The notes beneath the pieces were generated by a model, which saw nothing but the letters and a program-made list of their open reading frames with translations, had not been told where the DNA came from and did not search any database. DNA of 56,034 bases from Martinezella miluonensis (lineage in GTDB: Bacteria; Pseudomonadota; Alphaproteobacteria; Rhizobiales; Rhizobiaceae). Below, piece by piece: positions 16,052 to 24,569 of the stretch (positions are counted from its first letter, which is position 1; each line of letters begins with the position of its first letter). The stretch covers positions 1-56,034 of the forward strand of contig NZ_FMAH01000042.1 of NCBI RefSeq assembly GCF_900094545.1, given 5' to 3'. A program made the translations under genes and the position numbers.

Positions 16052-17533
16052 ATGACCCTTTCTGAATCCCTCCGTGGTCGGCTGAAGGACCCTTCGCTGC
16101 TCATCGACAAAGCGCTTATCGGCGGCAAGTGGGTCGCGGCAAGCGAGGCAGCCAAGACCTTCGACGTATTTAACCCTTCGACCGGGGAGACGATCGCCGT
16201 TTTGCCCGACATGAACAGGGTCGAGGTCGATCGCGCCATCGAAGCAGCCCATGGAGCGCAGAAGCAATGGGCGAAGAAGACTGGCAAGGAGCGCGCCGCC
16301 ATCCTGCGCAATCTGTTCGAGCTGATGATTGCCAATGCCGACGATCTGGCGACGATCCTGACGACGGAAATGGGCAAGCCGCTTGCCGAAGCGAGGGGCG
16401 AAATTCTTTATGGTGCATCCTATGTCGAATGGTTCGGCGAGGAGGCGAAGCGAGTCTACGGCGATACCATTCCCGGCCATCAGGCCGACAAACGCATCAT
16501 CGTCATCAAGCAGCCGGTCGGCGTCGTTGCTGCCATTACGCCCTGGAATTTCCCAAACGCCATGTTGGCGCGTAAGTTCGCCCCAGCGATTGCCGCTGGC
16601 TGTGCGATGGTGGCAAAACCGGCGGCGGAGACACCGCTTTCGGCCTTGTCGTTTGCGCTACTTGCCGAACGCGCCGGCATTCCCGCGGGCGTCTTCAGCA
16701 TTATTACTTCGACAGAGTCCTCCGCGGTCGGCAAGGCGTTCACTGAGAATGACAAAGTACGCAAGCTGACCTTTACCGGCTCGACCAATGTCGGAAAGAT
16801 CCTCATGCGCCAAGGTGCTGAGCAGATCATGAAACTGGGCCTGGAGCTCGGTGGCAACGCTCCGTTTATCGTTTTCGATGATGCCGATCTTGATGCTGCC
16901 GTCGAAGGTGCCATGGTCTCGAAATACCGCAACAATGGCCAAACCTGCGTCTGCGCCAACCGGCTTTATGTTCAGGCCGGCGTCTATGATGCCTTCGCCG
17001 AAAAGCTTGCCGAGAAGGTTCGCGCCCTCAAGATCGGCGATGGATTTGAGGAGGGTGTCGCAGCCGGGCCGCTGATCTCGCAAAAAGCGCTAGTCAAGGT
17101 TGAGGAGCACATCGAAGACGCCTTGTCGAAGGGGGCTACCGTGATACTTGGCGGCAAACCAAGCGAACGCGGCGGCCTGTTCTTCCAGCCGACGATCCTG
17201 ACCGGGGTCACAACGGAGATGAAAGTAGCGGGCGTGGAGACGTTCGGTCCCGTCGCACCGCTCTTCAGGTTCGAGACGGAGGACGAGGTTATCTCCATGG
17301 CCAACAACACCGAGTTTGGCCTTGCATCCTACTTCTATTCCCGGGATCTGTCGAAAGTCTTCCGCGTAGCTGAAGCGCTCGAATATGGCATGGTCGGTAT
17401 CAATACCGGCTTGATTTCCACCGAAGTCGCCCCCTTCGGCGGGATCAAGCAGTCCGGCCAGGGCCGCGAAGGCTCCAAATACGGCATGGAAGATTATGTT
17501 GAGCTAAAATACATGTGTCTGGACATAGGTTAG
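16052..17533 (+). CDS. NAD(P)-dependent succinate-semialdehyde dehydrogenase type
   Basis: The 493-residue enzyme is of the GabD type. It shows PWNFPNAMLARK near residue 165, Glu at about 265 (LELGGNAP), the catalytic Cys at about 299 (GQTCVCANR), and the C-terminal PFGGIKQSGQGREGS. Family members oxidise succinate or glutarate semialdehyde. The ATG at 16052 is supported by GTGAGGA 8 bases upstream. It lies 72 bases after the ATPase on the same strand and closes the operon, so a C4 or C5 semialdehyde is the likely late intermediate. A second GabD-type gene is at 39614-41071. No clear terminator follows, and 17534-17836 holds nothing I can name. Confidence 0.88.
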   Translation: MTLSESLRGRLKDPSLLIDKALIGGKWVAASEAAKTFDVFNPSTGETIAVLPDMNRVEVDRAIEAAHGAQKQWAKKTGKERAAILRNLFELMIANADDLATILTTEMGKPLAEARGEILYGASYVEWFGEEAKRVYGDTIPGHQADKRIIVIKQPVGVVAAITPWNFPNAMLARKFAPAIAAGCAMVAKPAAETPLSALSFALLAERAGIPAGVFSIITSTESSAVGKAFTENDKVRKLTFTGSTNVGKILMRQGAEQIMKLGLELGGNAPFIVFDDADLDAAVEGAMVSKYRNNGQTCVCANRLYVQAGVYDAFAEKLAEKVRALKIGDGFEEGVAAGPLISQKALVKVEEHIEDALSKGATVILGGKPSERGGLFFQPTILTGVTTEMKVAGVETFGPVAPLFRFETEDEVISMANNTEFGLASYFYSRDLSKVFRVAEALEYGMVGINTGLISTEVAPFGGIKQSGQGREGSKYGMEDYVELKYMCLDIG

Positions 17534-17836
17534 TCTCGCCGCTGAGTTTCGCCATGCAACAAAATCCGGCGACGAGGGTTCGGTGTGCTGAAGGATATCC
17601 GACGGGATAAACTCACAAAACTGCTTTGTTTTTATCGGCTGTAGTAATTCATCTGAGATTAATGGGATTTTGCGGCAAGTTGTCATCTCCCACACTATGA
17701 CGGTTTCCGTTCGGAGACAGTTCCTGCATGTCTCTTAGGGATTCTCATTAAGTTCCGGTCGGCCCAAGGGTCAAGCCGAAGGCTACTGTTGCCCGCGGTA
17801 CCTCAGCCGAGGGCCGGGATACTGCGCTTGTTGGGA

Positions 17837-18141
17837 TCAGTCCCAGGGGATGATGGCCATCAGGTCATCGTCGTCCTGGCCAGGATCGCGGCCGAGATTG
17901 GCGTTGAGCCTGGCGTGGCCTGTGTTGACGCTGAGGGTGAAATAGTCGCCGCTATTCTGGTTCCGCTTTTTCCAGATGCCGCCGATCTCGATATGCCCGC
18001 CGCGTGGGCTCTTGGCGAAAAGGCATAGACGGGCGCCTTGGTGTTGGTGCTCTCGAATTCCTCGCCTGTTATGTCGAGGTGGTCGGCGACCGAGGCGATT
18101 GAACTGCCCACAAGTTGCGCGGCCGACTGAAAATTATTCAT
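17837..18141 (-). pseudogene. DUF736-family plasmid protein, frameshifted
   Basis: Read on the minus strand, codons from 18141 give an N-terminal part ending TNTKAPVY in one frame; the rest continues in another frame as LFAKSPRGG, HIEIGGIWKKRNQNSGDYF and a C-terminal MAIIPWD before a TGA at 17837-17839. The second half matches the DUF736 pattern 'EIGAAWxKxxxxGxDYLSV'. Restoring one base after VY would join the halves, so a single-base deletion in this gene is likely. DUF736 genes are frequent on rhizobial plasmids and integrative elements; function unknown. The start is uncertain. Confidence 0.6.
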
Positions 18142-18192
18142 CCCCTGTTCAGCCGTCCGGTTTCAGGATGATGACAATGACGGAGGTTCACT

Positions 18193-18480
18193 ATGAAAAT
18201 CTTTAGAAATCTGCTTGCCGCGCTACTCGGTATCGGTCTGTTGATCGGTGCGGGTTCTGCATCCGCTGCGCCGATGATGAATATGGCCAAGCCGGAGGTC
18301 CAGTCATCCGTTCAGACGGTCCGTTATCATCACCGCCGCCATTGGCATGGCTATCGACATCACCGGCATCACCACTGGAGATCGCATCGCAGCTACCGGA
18401 GCCATTACTGGCGCGGCCATCACTACGGCTGGTACAAGCACCATCGCCACCACCCTCATCACCGCTACTATCGCTACTGA
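18193..18480 (+). CDS. Small secreted His/Tyr/Arg-rich protein
   Basis: The product has 95 residues. A clear signal peptide (MKIFRNLLAALLGIGLLI..., cleavage near ASAAP at about 26) is followed by a mature part made almost only of His, Arg, Tyr, Trp, Ser and Gly. GGAGG lies 7 bases before the ATG. Such His-rich exported peptides are common in rhizobia and have been suggested to bind metals, but no function is established for this one. It stands between two pseudogenes yet looks intact. Confidence 0.75.
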   Translation: MKIFRNLLAALLGIGLLIGAGSASAAPMMNMAKPEVQSSVQTVRYHHRRHWHGYRHHRHHHWRSHRSYRSHYWRGHHYGWYKHHRHHPHHRYYRY

Positions 18481-18565
18481 GCGGCGCATGCTGAAAGCTG
18501 CATAGGGATCGGGCCAATTTGCCTCTGGTCACAACGAAAAATGTGACCGGAGGCGTCAATAGCGC

Positions 18566-19029
18566 TTGGACGGTCGACTTGTTGAAAGCCTTACTGTTGT
18601 GGCCATGGCAGCTGTTATGGCTGTATATGCGACGCCATCGTTTTCACAGGCCATCGAAATAGGACCTGGCGGCGTGCGTCTTGTGGATCCGAATAGGGAT
18701 CTGCCACCACGACCTCCTGCGGACATGGACATAGGCTCAGCCAGCGCCAGGCTGTTCGAATAGCCCGGCATGAGGGCTTGCAGGAGGTCGAAAATATCGA
18801 CCGCAAGAGAGACCGGTTCATTGTCGACGGAACGGACAACGACGGCAATGATATCACCGTTAGCGTTGACCGGCAGACGGGCGAGTTGGTTTCCGCCGCG
18901 TGGGGCGACGGCGCAATACCCTTGCCGGAGAGATGCTCCCAAAACGGCACCTCATTACAGAAGCCTTGCGGCTCGAATGCGCGCAGTGTGGCAGTAAGAC
19001 CTCAGTCGGCATTGAGGCCCTCCAAATAA
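18566..19029 (+). pseudogene. Small secreted protein gene, frameshifted
   Basis: The first frame encodes a signal peptide (hydrophobic run ending FSQA) then IEIGPGGVRLVDPNRDLPP and stops at 18763. The adjoining frame, from about 18730, continues sensibly as QRQAVRIARHEGLQEVENID, then FIVDGTDNDGNDITVSVDRQTGELVSA to 19029. The second half resembles PepSY-like or 'BON-free' secreted proteins with a 'VDRQTGEL' turn. The halves overlap by a few codons, so one indel near 18720-18745 explains the break. The start codon is unclear: TTG at 18566 follows GGAGG at 18549-18553. This is probably no longer a working gene. Confidence 0.5.
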
Positions 19030-19253
19030 TCGCACGCCGCGTCGTTGAGAACGTAATCCCGATAATTGCCGTGTAGCAACGACAGGAAGTCCAGCCGCGA
19101 TTTCGATGTCGCGGTGCGGGAGACCATAAAGTGCCCACCGCCGATCTGGGTGGCATAAAAGTTAGAATGAGCATGGCCGGCGCCGGTGCCATCGACTGTG
19201 ATCTACAGGGCGTAGCGTTGGTCTAGCTTGGAGGCAATTAACCGACGCCGCAT
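19002..19253 (-). pseudogene. Small gene with an internal amber stop
   Basis: On the minus strand ATG at 19253 opens MRRRLIASKLDQRYAL, then TAG at 19205-19203, then continues in the same frame as ITVDGTGAGHAHSNFYATQ, GGGHFMVSRTATSKSRLDFL, and ends at TGA (19004-19002) after 83 codons. The composition and lack of other stops suggest a formerly whole protein in which one codon, plausibly CAG, became TAG. I do not recognise the family. Its last 28 bases overlap the end of the convergent frameshifted gene. Confidence 0.45.
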
Positions 19254-19558
19254 CGCAACTTCGCGCGGGCAACAAAACAGTACAGTATGACTGACCTATT
19301 CGTGCGGGAAACGACATAGGAATTCGTGCGGCGCAGCATCCGGCTCAGCGCATTGCTCCGGGCCTAAATCGACACAATTCACTGACACCTGGTTTATGTG
19401 ACAGCACCGCGCCCAATTCTTGAGCAATATTCAATCACCGATCGGCCGGAGATGAGCGATCTGTCCGGATCACAGTACGGTTGACGGCGGCATTCAGTCG
19501 ATTGGCCCAGGTCTTGCTTTGTCCTTCAGCGTACATAGCCTGATTGGAAGGACATTTG
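19254..19558. other. Intergenic region before the amino-acid importer
   Basis: No gene seen. The 10-base word ATTCGTGCGG occurs near 19299 (lacking one base match context) and again near 19321 as a short direct repeat. The promoter of the following operon should lie here, but no strong -35/-10 pair stands out; TTGCTT at 19514-19519 with TAGCCT 16 bases later is the best guess. Confidence 0.3.
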
Positions 19559-20353
19559 ATGAAGCGCAGACAATTGCTCATGGCACTCGGCATCGCGATA
19601 TTCGCGATGGGATCGCTTTCCGCCCCGCAAGCAGTAAGGGCGGATGCCCTGAGCGATATAGCATCGCGCGGTACGCTCCGCGTCGCCGTTCCGCAGGATT
19701 TTCCGCCCTTCGGCAGCGTCGGTACGGATATGGCACCAATGGGCTATGACATCGACATGGCCAATCTGATCGGCGAAAAGCTTGGCGTGAAGACGGAGCT
19801 TGTGCCGGTCACCAGCGCCAACCGAATTCCCTACCTGCAGACGAACAAGGTCGATCTGGTGATTTCGAGCCTCGGCAAGAACGCCGAGCGCCAGGCCGTT
19901 ATCGATTTCTCCGACGCCTATGCACCCTTCTTCAACGGGATCTTCGGTCCTGCCGACGCTGCCGCTGCCAAGCCGGAGGATCTTTCCGGCAAGACGATCG
20001 GCGTCACCCGCGGTGCGATCGAGGACCTCGCTCTGACGAAGGTCGCACCGCAGGACGCGACGATCAAGCGCTACGAAGATAATAACGGCACCATTTCGGC
20101 CTTCCTCTCGGGCCAGGTGCAGCTGATCGCCACCGGCAACGTCGTCGCCGCGGCGATCCTTGCCAAGAACCCGCCGAAAAAGCCCGAGATGAAATTCCTC
20201 ATCACCAACTCGCCCTGCTATATCGGCCTCAACAAGAGCGAGCCGGCCTTGCAGAAGAAGGTCGATGAGATCATCGCCGCCGCCAAGGCCGATGGGACGC
20301 TGAACAAGATCTCGCAGAAGTGGCTCGGCGCCGACCTTCCTGCCGGCTTCTGA
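19559..20353 (+). CDS. Amino-acid ABC transporter binding protein
   Basis: Periplasmic binding protein of bacterial family 3, 264 residues. A signal peptide ends at about residue 32 (VRADALSDI), then come RGTLRVAVPQDFPPFG and GYDIDMANLIGEKLGV, both typical of polar-amino-acid binding proteins, and GKTIGVTRGAIEDL in lobe two. The ATG at 19559 has GGAAGG 8 bases upstream. The two permeases and ATPase follow. Ligand unknown; this family serves His, Arg/ornithine, Glu/Gln, opines and similar compounds. Confidence 0.9.
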   Translation: MKRRQLLMALGIAIFAMGSLSAPQAVRADALSDIASRGTLRVAVPQDFPPFGSVGTDMAPMGYDIDMANLIGEKLGVKTELVPVTSANRIPYLQTNKVDLVISSLGKNAERQAVIDFSDAYAPFFNGIFGPADAAAAKPEDLSGKTIGVTRGAIEDLALTKVAPQDATIKRYEDNNGTISAFLSGQVQLIATGNVVAAAILAKNPPKKPEMKFLITNSPCYIGLNKSEPALQKKVDEIIAAAKADGTLNKISQKWLGADLPAGF

Positions 20354-20372
20354 TCAACGCACGACGGACGCA

Positions 20373-20387
20373 CCGCCAGCTTGGCGG
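20373..20387 (+). promoter_or_regulatory. Intercistronic stem-loop after the binding-protein gene
   Basis: A perfect 6-bp stem, CCGCCA (20373-20378) with TGGCGG (20382-20387), has a 3-base loop, 19 bases after the stop and 30 bases before the permease ATG. No T-run follows, so it is a candidate message-stabilising hairpin rather than a full terminator. Confidence 0.4.
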
Positions 20388-20416
20388 CGCAGTCTGTCCG
20401 AGCGAGGCATCTTCCC

Positions 20417-21088
20417 ATGCGCTATCATTTCGACTTCGGCTGGCTCGCCGAATATTACCCGGTCCTGATCAAGGGCGTCCTCGTCACGCTCGAGCTGACC
20501 CTGATCGGCGCCGTGCTCGGCATTATCCTCGGCATCGCCTGCGCCTGGGTGCGTGCGCTCGGCCCGCGCAGGCTCAAGCCCCTTGTCGCCACCTATGTCG
20601 AGCTGATCCGCAACACGCCGTTCCTGATCCAGCTCTTCTTCATCTTCTTCGGCCTGCCCGGCATCGGCGTCCAGATGAATGAGATGACGGCGGCCAATCT
20701 CGCCATGATCATCAATCTCGGCGCCTATAGCTGCGAGATCATCCGCGCCGGCATACAGGCAACGCCGCGCGGCCAGTTCGAGGCCGGCGCGAGCCTCGCG
20801 ATGACGCCATTCGAGACCTTCCGCCATGTCGTCCTCATCCCATCCCTGCAACGCATCTGGCCGGCGCTGTCGTCGCAGGTCGTCATCGTCATGCTCGGCT
20901 CCTCGGTTGTCTCGCAGATCGCCGCAGAGGATCTCACCTTCGCGGCAAACTTCATCCAGTCCCGCTCGTTCCGTGCCTTCGAAGCCTATTTCGTGTCCAC
21001 GGCGATCTATCTGGTGCTCGCGATCCTGCTCCGGCAGACGCTTGCGGGCGTGGGCGCATTGATCTTTCCACGCAGGGCCCGCCGATGA
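20417..21088 (+). CDS. Amino-acid ABC transporter permease
   Basis: Inner-membrane permease of the HisM/HisQ family, 223 residues, about five membrane segments. It shows YVELIRNTPFLIQLFFIFFG near residue 65 and the ATPase-coupling loop EAGASLAMTPFETFRHVVLI near 125. The ATG at 20417 has only a weak upstream purine stretch (GAGG). The stop overlaps the next permease start by 4 bases (ATGA), so the pair is co-translated. Confidence 0.9.
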   Translation: MRYHFDFGWLAEYYPVLIKGVLVTLELTLIGAVLGIILGIACAWVRALGPRRLKPLVATYVELIRNTPFLIQLFFIFFGLPGIGVQMNEMTAANLAMIINLGAYSCEIIRAGIQATPRGQFEAGASLAMTPFETFRHVVLIPSLQRIWPALSSQVVIVMLGSSVVSQIAAEDLTFAANFIQSRSFRAFEAYFVSTAIYLVLAILLRQTLAGVGALIFPRRARR

Positions 21089-21744
21089 TCCAATTCACCA
21101 CATGGGATGTTCTCCGCGGCCTGCTGCTGGCCACGCGCTGGACGATACTTCTGTCGCTGGTCTCCTTTGCAGGCGGCGCGATCGCCGGCGCCATCCTGCT
21201 GTTCCTGCGCATCGGCAAACGCAAGGCCGGCCGCGTCGCCGTCAGATATTTCGTCGAGCTGTTTCAGGGCACGCCGCTGCTGATGCAGCTTTTCCTCGCA
21301 TTCTTCGGGCTGGGCTTGTTCGGCATCGACGTGCCGGCGTGGCTGGCCGCCGGTGTCGCGCTCACCCTCTGGTCGGCCGCCTTCCTCACCGAAATCTGGC
21401 GCGGCTGCGTCGAGGCCGTCGCCAAGGGCCAGTGGGAGGCCTCAGCCAGCCTCGGCATGGGCTATATCCAGCAGATGCGCTACGTCATCCTGCCGCAGGC
21501 ACTGCGCATCGCGGTGCCGCCGACGGTCGGCTTCTCCGTGCAGGTCGTCAAAGGCACCGCGCTCACGTCCATCATCGGCTTCGTGGAGCTGTCGAAGGCC
21601 GGCACCATCATCACCAATGCGACCTTCCAGCCATTTACCGTCTATGGCTTCGTCGCGCTCATCTATTTTGCCCTGTGCTGGCCGCTGTCGAAAAGCAGCC
21701 AGATTCTGGAAAGGAAGCTCAATGTCGCTCATCGAGGTCACTGA
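21085..21744 (+). CDS. Amino-acid ABC transporter permease
   Basis: Second HisM/HisQ-type permease, 219 residues, with VRYFVELFQGTPLLMQLFLA near 52 and the coupling loop EASASLGMGYIQQMRYVILP near 118. It forms the pore with the preceding subunit. Its end overlaps the ATPase gene by 23 bases. Confidence 0.9.
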   Translation: MIQFTTWDVLRGLLLATRWTILLSLVSFAGGAIAGAILLFLRIGKRKAGRVAVRYFVELFQGTPLLMQLFLAFFGLGLFGIDVPAWLAAGVALTLWSAAFLTEIWRGCVEAVAKGQWEASASLGMGYIQQMRYVILPQALRIAVPPTVGFSVQVVKGTALTSIIGFVELSKAGTIITNATFQPFTVYGFVALIYFALCWPLSKSSQILERKLNVAHRGH

Positions 21745-22447
21745 AGTCCGCAAGAGCTTTGGCACCAACGAGGTGCTGAAAGGCATCAACCTCGATGTCG
21801 AACCAGGCGAAGTGATCGCGATTATCGGCAAGAGCGGCTCGGGAAAGTCGACGCTTCTGCGCTGCATCAACGGGCTGGAGACGATAAATGACGGCTCGAT
21901 CTCGGTCGCAGGCGCGCAACTCCTGCCTGACGACCTGCACCTGAAGGCGCTCCGGCTGAAGGTCGGCATGATCTTCCAGCAATTCAATCTCTTCCCGCAT
22001 TTGAGCGCGGGACGCAACGTCATGCTCTCGCAGATGGTCGTCAAGAAGATAGCCAGGGCCGAAGCCGAGGCCATGGCGCGGCGAATGCTCGACCGCGTCG
22101 GCCTTGGGCACAAGTTCGACGCCTATCCGGATGAGCTCTCCGGCGGTCAGCAGCAACGCGTCGCCATCGCAAGAGCGCTCGCCATGCAGCCAATCGCGCT
22201 TCTCTGCGACGAGATCACCTCGGCCCTTGACCCGGAACTGGTGGCAGAGGTTCTCGCCGTTGTCCGCGAACTGGCAAGCGAAGGCATGACGCTGCTGATG
22301 GTAACGCATGAGATGAAATTCGCCCGCGACGTCTGCTCCCGTGTCGTCTTTATGCATCAGGGCCGGGTGCACGAAATCGGCCCACCCGGCGAAGTCTTTG
22401 CCAATCCGCAGACGCCGGAACTCAAGCAGTTCCTCGGCCTTCACTGA
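21722..22447 (+). CDS. Amino-acid ABC transporter ATP-binding protein
   Basis: ATPase of 241 residues, the normal length for GlnQ/HisP-type subunits. Walker A is GKSGSGKS (36-43), the Q-loop QQFNLFPH, the signature LSGGQQQR, the Walker B region reads ALLCDEIT where DEPT is usual, and the switch His is in THEMKFARDV. The Ile in place of Pro after DE is seen in some family members. It completes the four-gene importer. No clear terminator follows before the convergent gene at 22611. Confidence 0.9.
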   Translation: MSLIEVTEVRKSFGTNEVLKGINLDVEPGEVIAIIGKSGSGKSTLLRCINGLETINDGSISVAGAQLLPDDLHLKALRLKVGMIFQQFNLFPHLSAGRNVMLSQMVVKKIARAEAEAMARRMLDRVGLGHKFDAYPDELSGGQQQRVAIARALAMQPIALLCDEITSALDPELVAEVLAVVRELASEGMTLLMVTHEMKFARDVCSRVVFMHQGRVHEIGPPGEVFANPQTPELKQFLGLH

Positions 22448-22610
22448 AGGATTGATCTGATCTTTCAATCCGCCGATGAAATCCTCGCTTCTGTCAGAAA
22501 CCAATGAACCGAACTTTGGATTCAGGTGACGAGAGAAAGCGAGTCTTCCAGGAGCGACCTATTAGGAGCCGCTTGCTGCCTCGTCCGGCAATCTTATTGA
22601 GGCATCCTTA

Positions 22611-23504
22611 TTAGACGTTCACATAGCGCCGCCAATTGTGCTCTTCCTTGAAATCCAGCACCCCGCGAATCTTGCGGTTGGACAAGAGGCCTTCATACTC
22701 CCCGATCTCGCGCGTGAACGGGACGTTGGGAAAATGCCTGGCGGCAAGCTCGCGCGATGGCGTATTGGCTGACACGGTGTCATTCGCAGCATTGAACACC
22801 TGAAAGCCCAGGCCGCTCTTTTCGATGCAGAGGTAGACGATCTGGCCAAGGTCGCGAGCGTCGATATAACTCCAGGCAATCCGCTTGCGGATTTCGCTAT
22901 TGGCGAAATATTCGGGGAAGCGCTCATACTCATGTGGCTCTATGACGTTGCCGATGCGTAGCGCATAGATATCGATGCCGAAGCGTTCTGCAAAGGCGCG
23001 CGCCGTCTTCTCGTTCACGACCTTCGACAGGCCATAGGAATCCATCGGATTAACGTCGTAGTCCTCTTCGAGTGGGAACTGATGAAAATCACGATGGCCC
23101 TCGGCGAAGCAGACGCCATAAGTCGTCTCGCTGGAGGCGATAATGATCTTTTTCACGCCAAGCTTCGCAGCCGCCTCGATGACATTATAGGTACTCATCG
23201 TATTGATGCGAAATGTCTCGTTGTCAGGTTTGATCAAAATGCGCGGTATGGCGGCGAAATGCACGACGGCGTCGAAAGGCTGCGTGCCTTTGCCGTGATC
23301 GAGATCCGGAAAGTCGCGATGCATAGTCAGGACATTATAGACTTGCCCGGCATCGGTGACATCGGCCTGCAGATTGGTGACGCCAGGGCTGTTCAGCGGC
23401 ACCAAGTCGATGTTGTGAACCTCATAGCCGGCGTTGACCAGCCAGGGCACAGCATGACGTCCCGCCTTGCCGCTTCCGCCGGTAAATAAAATACGTTTCT
23501 TCAT
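22611..23504 (-). CDS. NAD(P)-dependent epimerase/dehydratase family oxidoreductase
   Basis: The product has 297 residues and an extended short-chain dehydrogenase fold. The cofactor motif TGGSGKAG is at 8-15, a VVHFAAIPR strand at about 80-88, the catalytic region SSETTYG at about 124-130, and the Tyr-Lys pair YGLSK at 157-161. The general layout resembles sugar-nucleotide epimerases and uronate dehydrogenases; I cannot assign the substrate. It converges with the amino-acid importer and is divergent from the short-chain dehydrogenase at 23720, so the 215-base gap between them must hold both promoters. Confidence 0.85.
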   Translation of the reverse strand: MKKRILFTGGSGKAGRHAVPWLVNAGYEVHNIDLVPLNSPGVTNLQADVTDAGQVYNVLTMHRDFPDLDHGKGTQPFDAVVHFAAIPRILIKPDNETFRINTMSTYNVIEAAAKLGVKKIIIASSETTYGVCFAEGHRDFHQFPLEEDYDVNPMDSYGLSKVVNEKTARAFAERFGIDIYALRIGNVIEPHEYERFPEYFANSEIRKRIAWSYIDARDLGQIVYLCIEKSGLGFQVFNAANDTVSANTPSRELAARHFPNVPFTREIGEYEGLLSNRKIRGVLDFKEEHNWRRYVNV

Positions 23505-23719
23505 GAAATTTCCTCCGCATGAAATTGAGCGGAAGATAGGCTCTCACACCTTTTTCGCAAGATACGACTTTGTGATCCGACACGATCGAAATCCGCGGCA
23601 TTCCGGGGCGCGGGGTAGCTGACCGTTGGCAGGGAATATCGAAGAAAGCCGTCGAAACACTCGTAAAATATCTGCCCGTATGCGACCTTGGATAGGTTCG
23701 GATCTGGGAAGGAGACCGC

Positions 23720-24445
23720 ATGCACGAGCTCGAAGGTAAAATCGCTGCCGTTACGGGGGCGGCATCTGGGATTGGCCTGGCGTCGACCGAAGCGTTGATC
23801 GCAGCAGGCGCGAAAGTTGTAATGATCGATCGGGATCAGAAGGCGCTGGACATCGCTCGTGAGCGTCTTGGACAAGGCGCGATCCCGCTCGTCATCGATT
23901 TGCTGGATCCGGCAAGCTGCGCTTCTCTGCTCGAAGGAGTGCTCTCAAAGGTGGGCCACCTCGATATCTTCCACGCAAATGCCGGCACCTACATCGGTGG
24001 GGATCTTGTCGACGCAGATCTCGATGCGATCGATCGAATGCTCAATCTAAATGTCAACGTCGTGATAAAAAACGTCCGAACGGTAATCCCCCATATGATC
24101 GAGCGGGGCACTGGCGACATTGTCGTGACGAGCTCGGTAGCGGGCCATTCCCCGGTTCCTTGGGAGCCGGTCTATTCCCCTTCCAAATGGGCGATGCACT
24201 GCTTCGTACAGACGATGCGGCGCCAGCTTCTCAAGAACGGCATCAGGGTTGGTTCTGTATCCCCTGGACCTGTTGTCAGTGCCCTCCTTGCAGACTGGCC
24301 CGAAGAGAACCTGCGAAAGGCAAAGGAGGCGGGAGCGTTGATTGAGCCTAAAGAGGTCGCGGATGCGGTCATCTTCATGTTGACGCGGCCGCGCAATGTG
24401 ACGATCCGCGACGTCGTAATATTGCCGAGCGCTTTCGACATCTGA
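23720..24445 (+). CDS. Short-chain dehydrogenase/reductase
   Basis: Classical SDR of 241 residues. Cofactor motif TGAASGIG at 12-19, Asp at about 37 after the second strand (favouring NAD), NAG at 87-89, the catalytic Ser at about 138, Tyr at about 152 and Lys at about 156 (YSPSK). General similarity is to polyol dehydrogenases such as ribitol 2-dehydrogenase, but the substrate is not assigned. GGAAGGAG lies 5-12 bases before the ATG. It is divergent from the extended SDR gene, and an Lrp remnant follows. Confidence 0.85.
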   Translation: MHELEGKIAAVTGAASGIGLASTEALIAAGAKVVMIDRDQKALDIARERLGQGAIPLVIDLLDPASCASLLEGVLSKVGHLDIFHANAGTYIGGDLVDADLDAIDRMLNLNVNVVIKNVRTVIPHMIERGTGDIVVTSSVAGHSPVPWEPVYSPSKWAMHCFVQTMRRQLLKNGIRVGSVSPGPVVSALLADWPEENLRKAKEAGALIEPKEVADAVIFMLTRPRNVTIRDVVILPSAFDI

Positions 24446-24569
24446 TCAAGGCGACGGGCGGCAATTTGGCCAGCCCGCAAAGATCTTCAAAAATGTCGCT
24501 GCTGATCTCGGCGCGACGGCGAACGTCTAGGCCGGGAAGCTGCGTTTTGCTCTAAATTCCCGACGGCCA

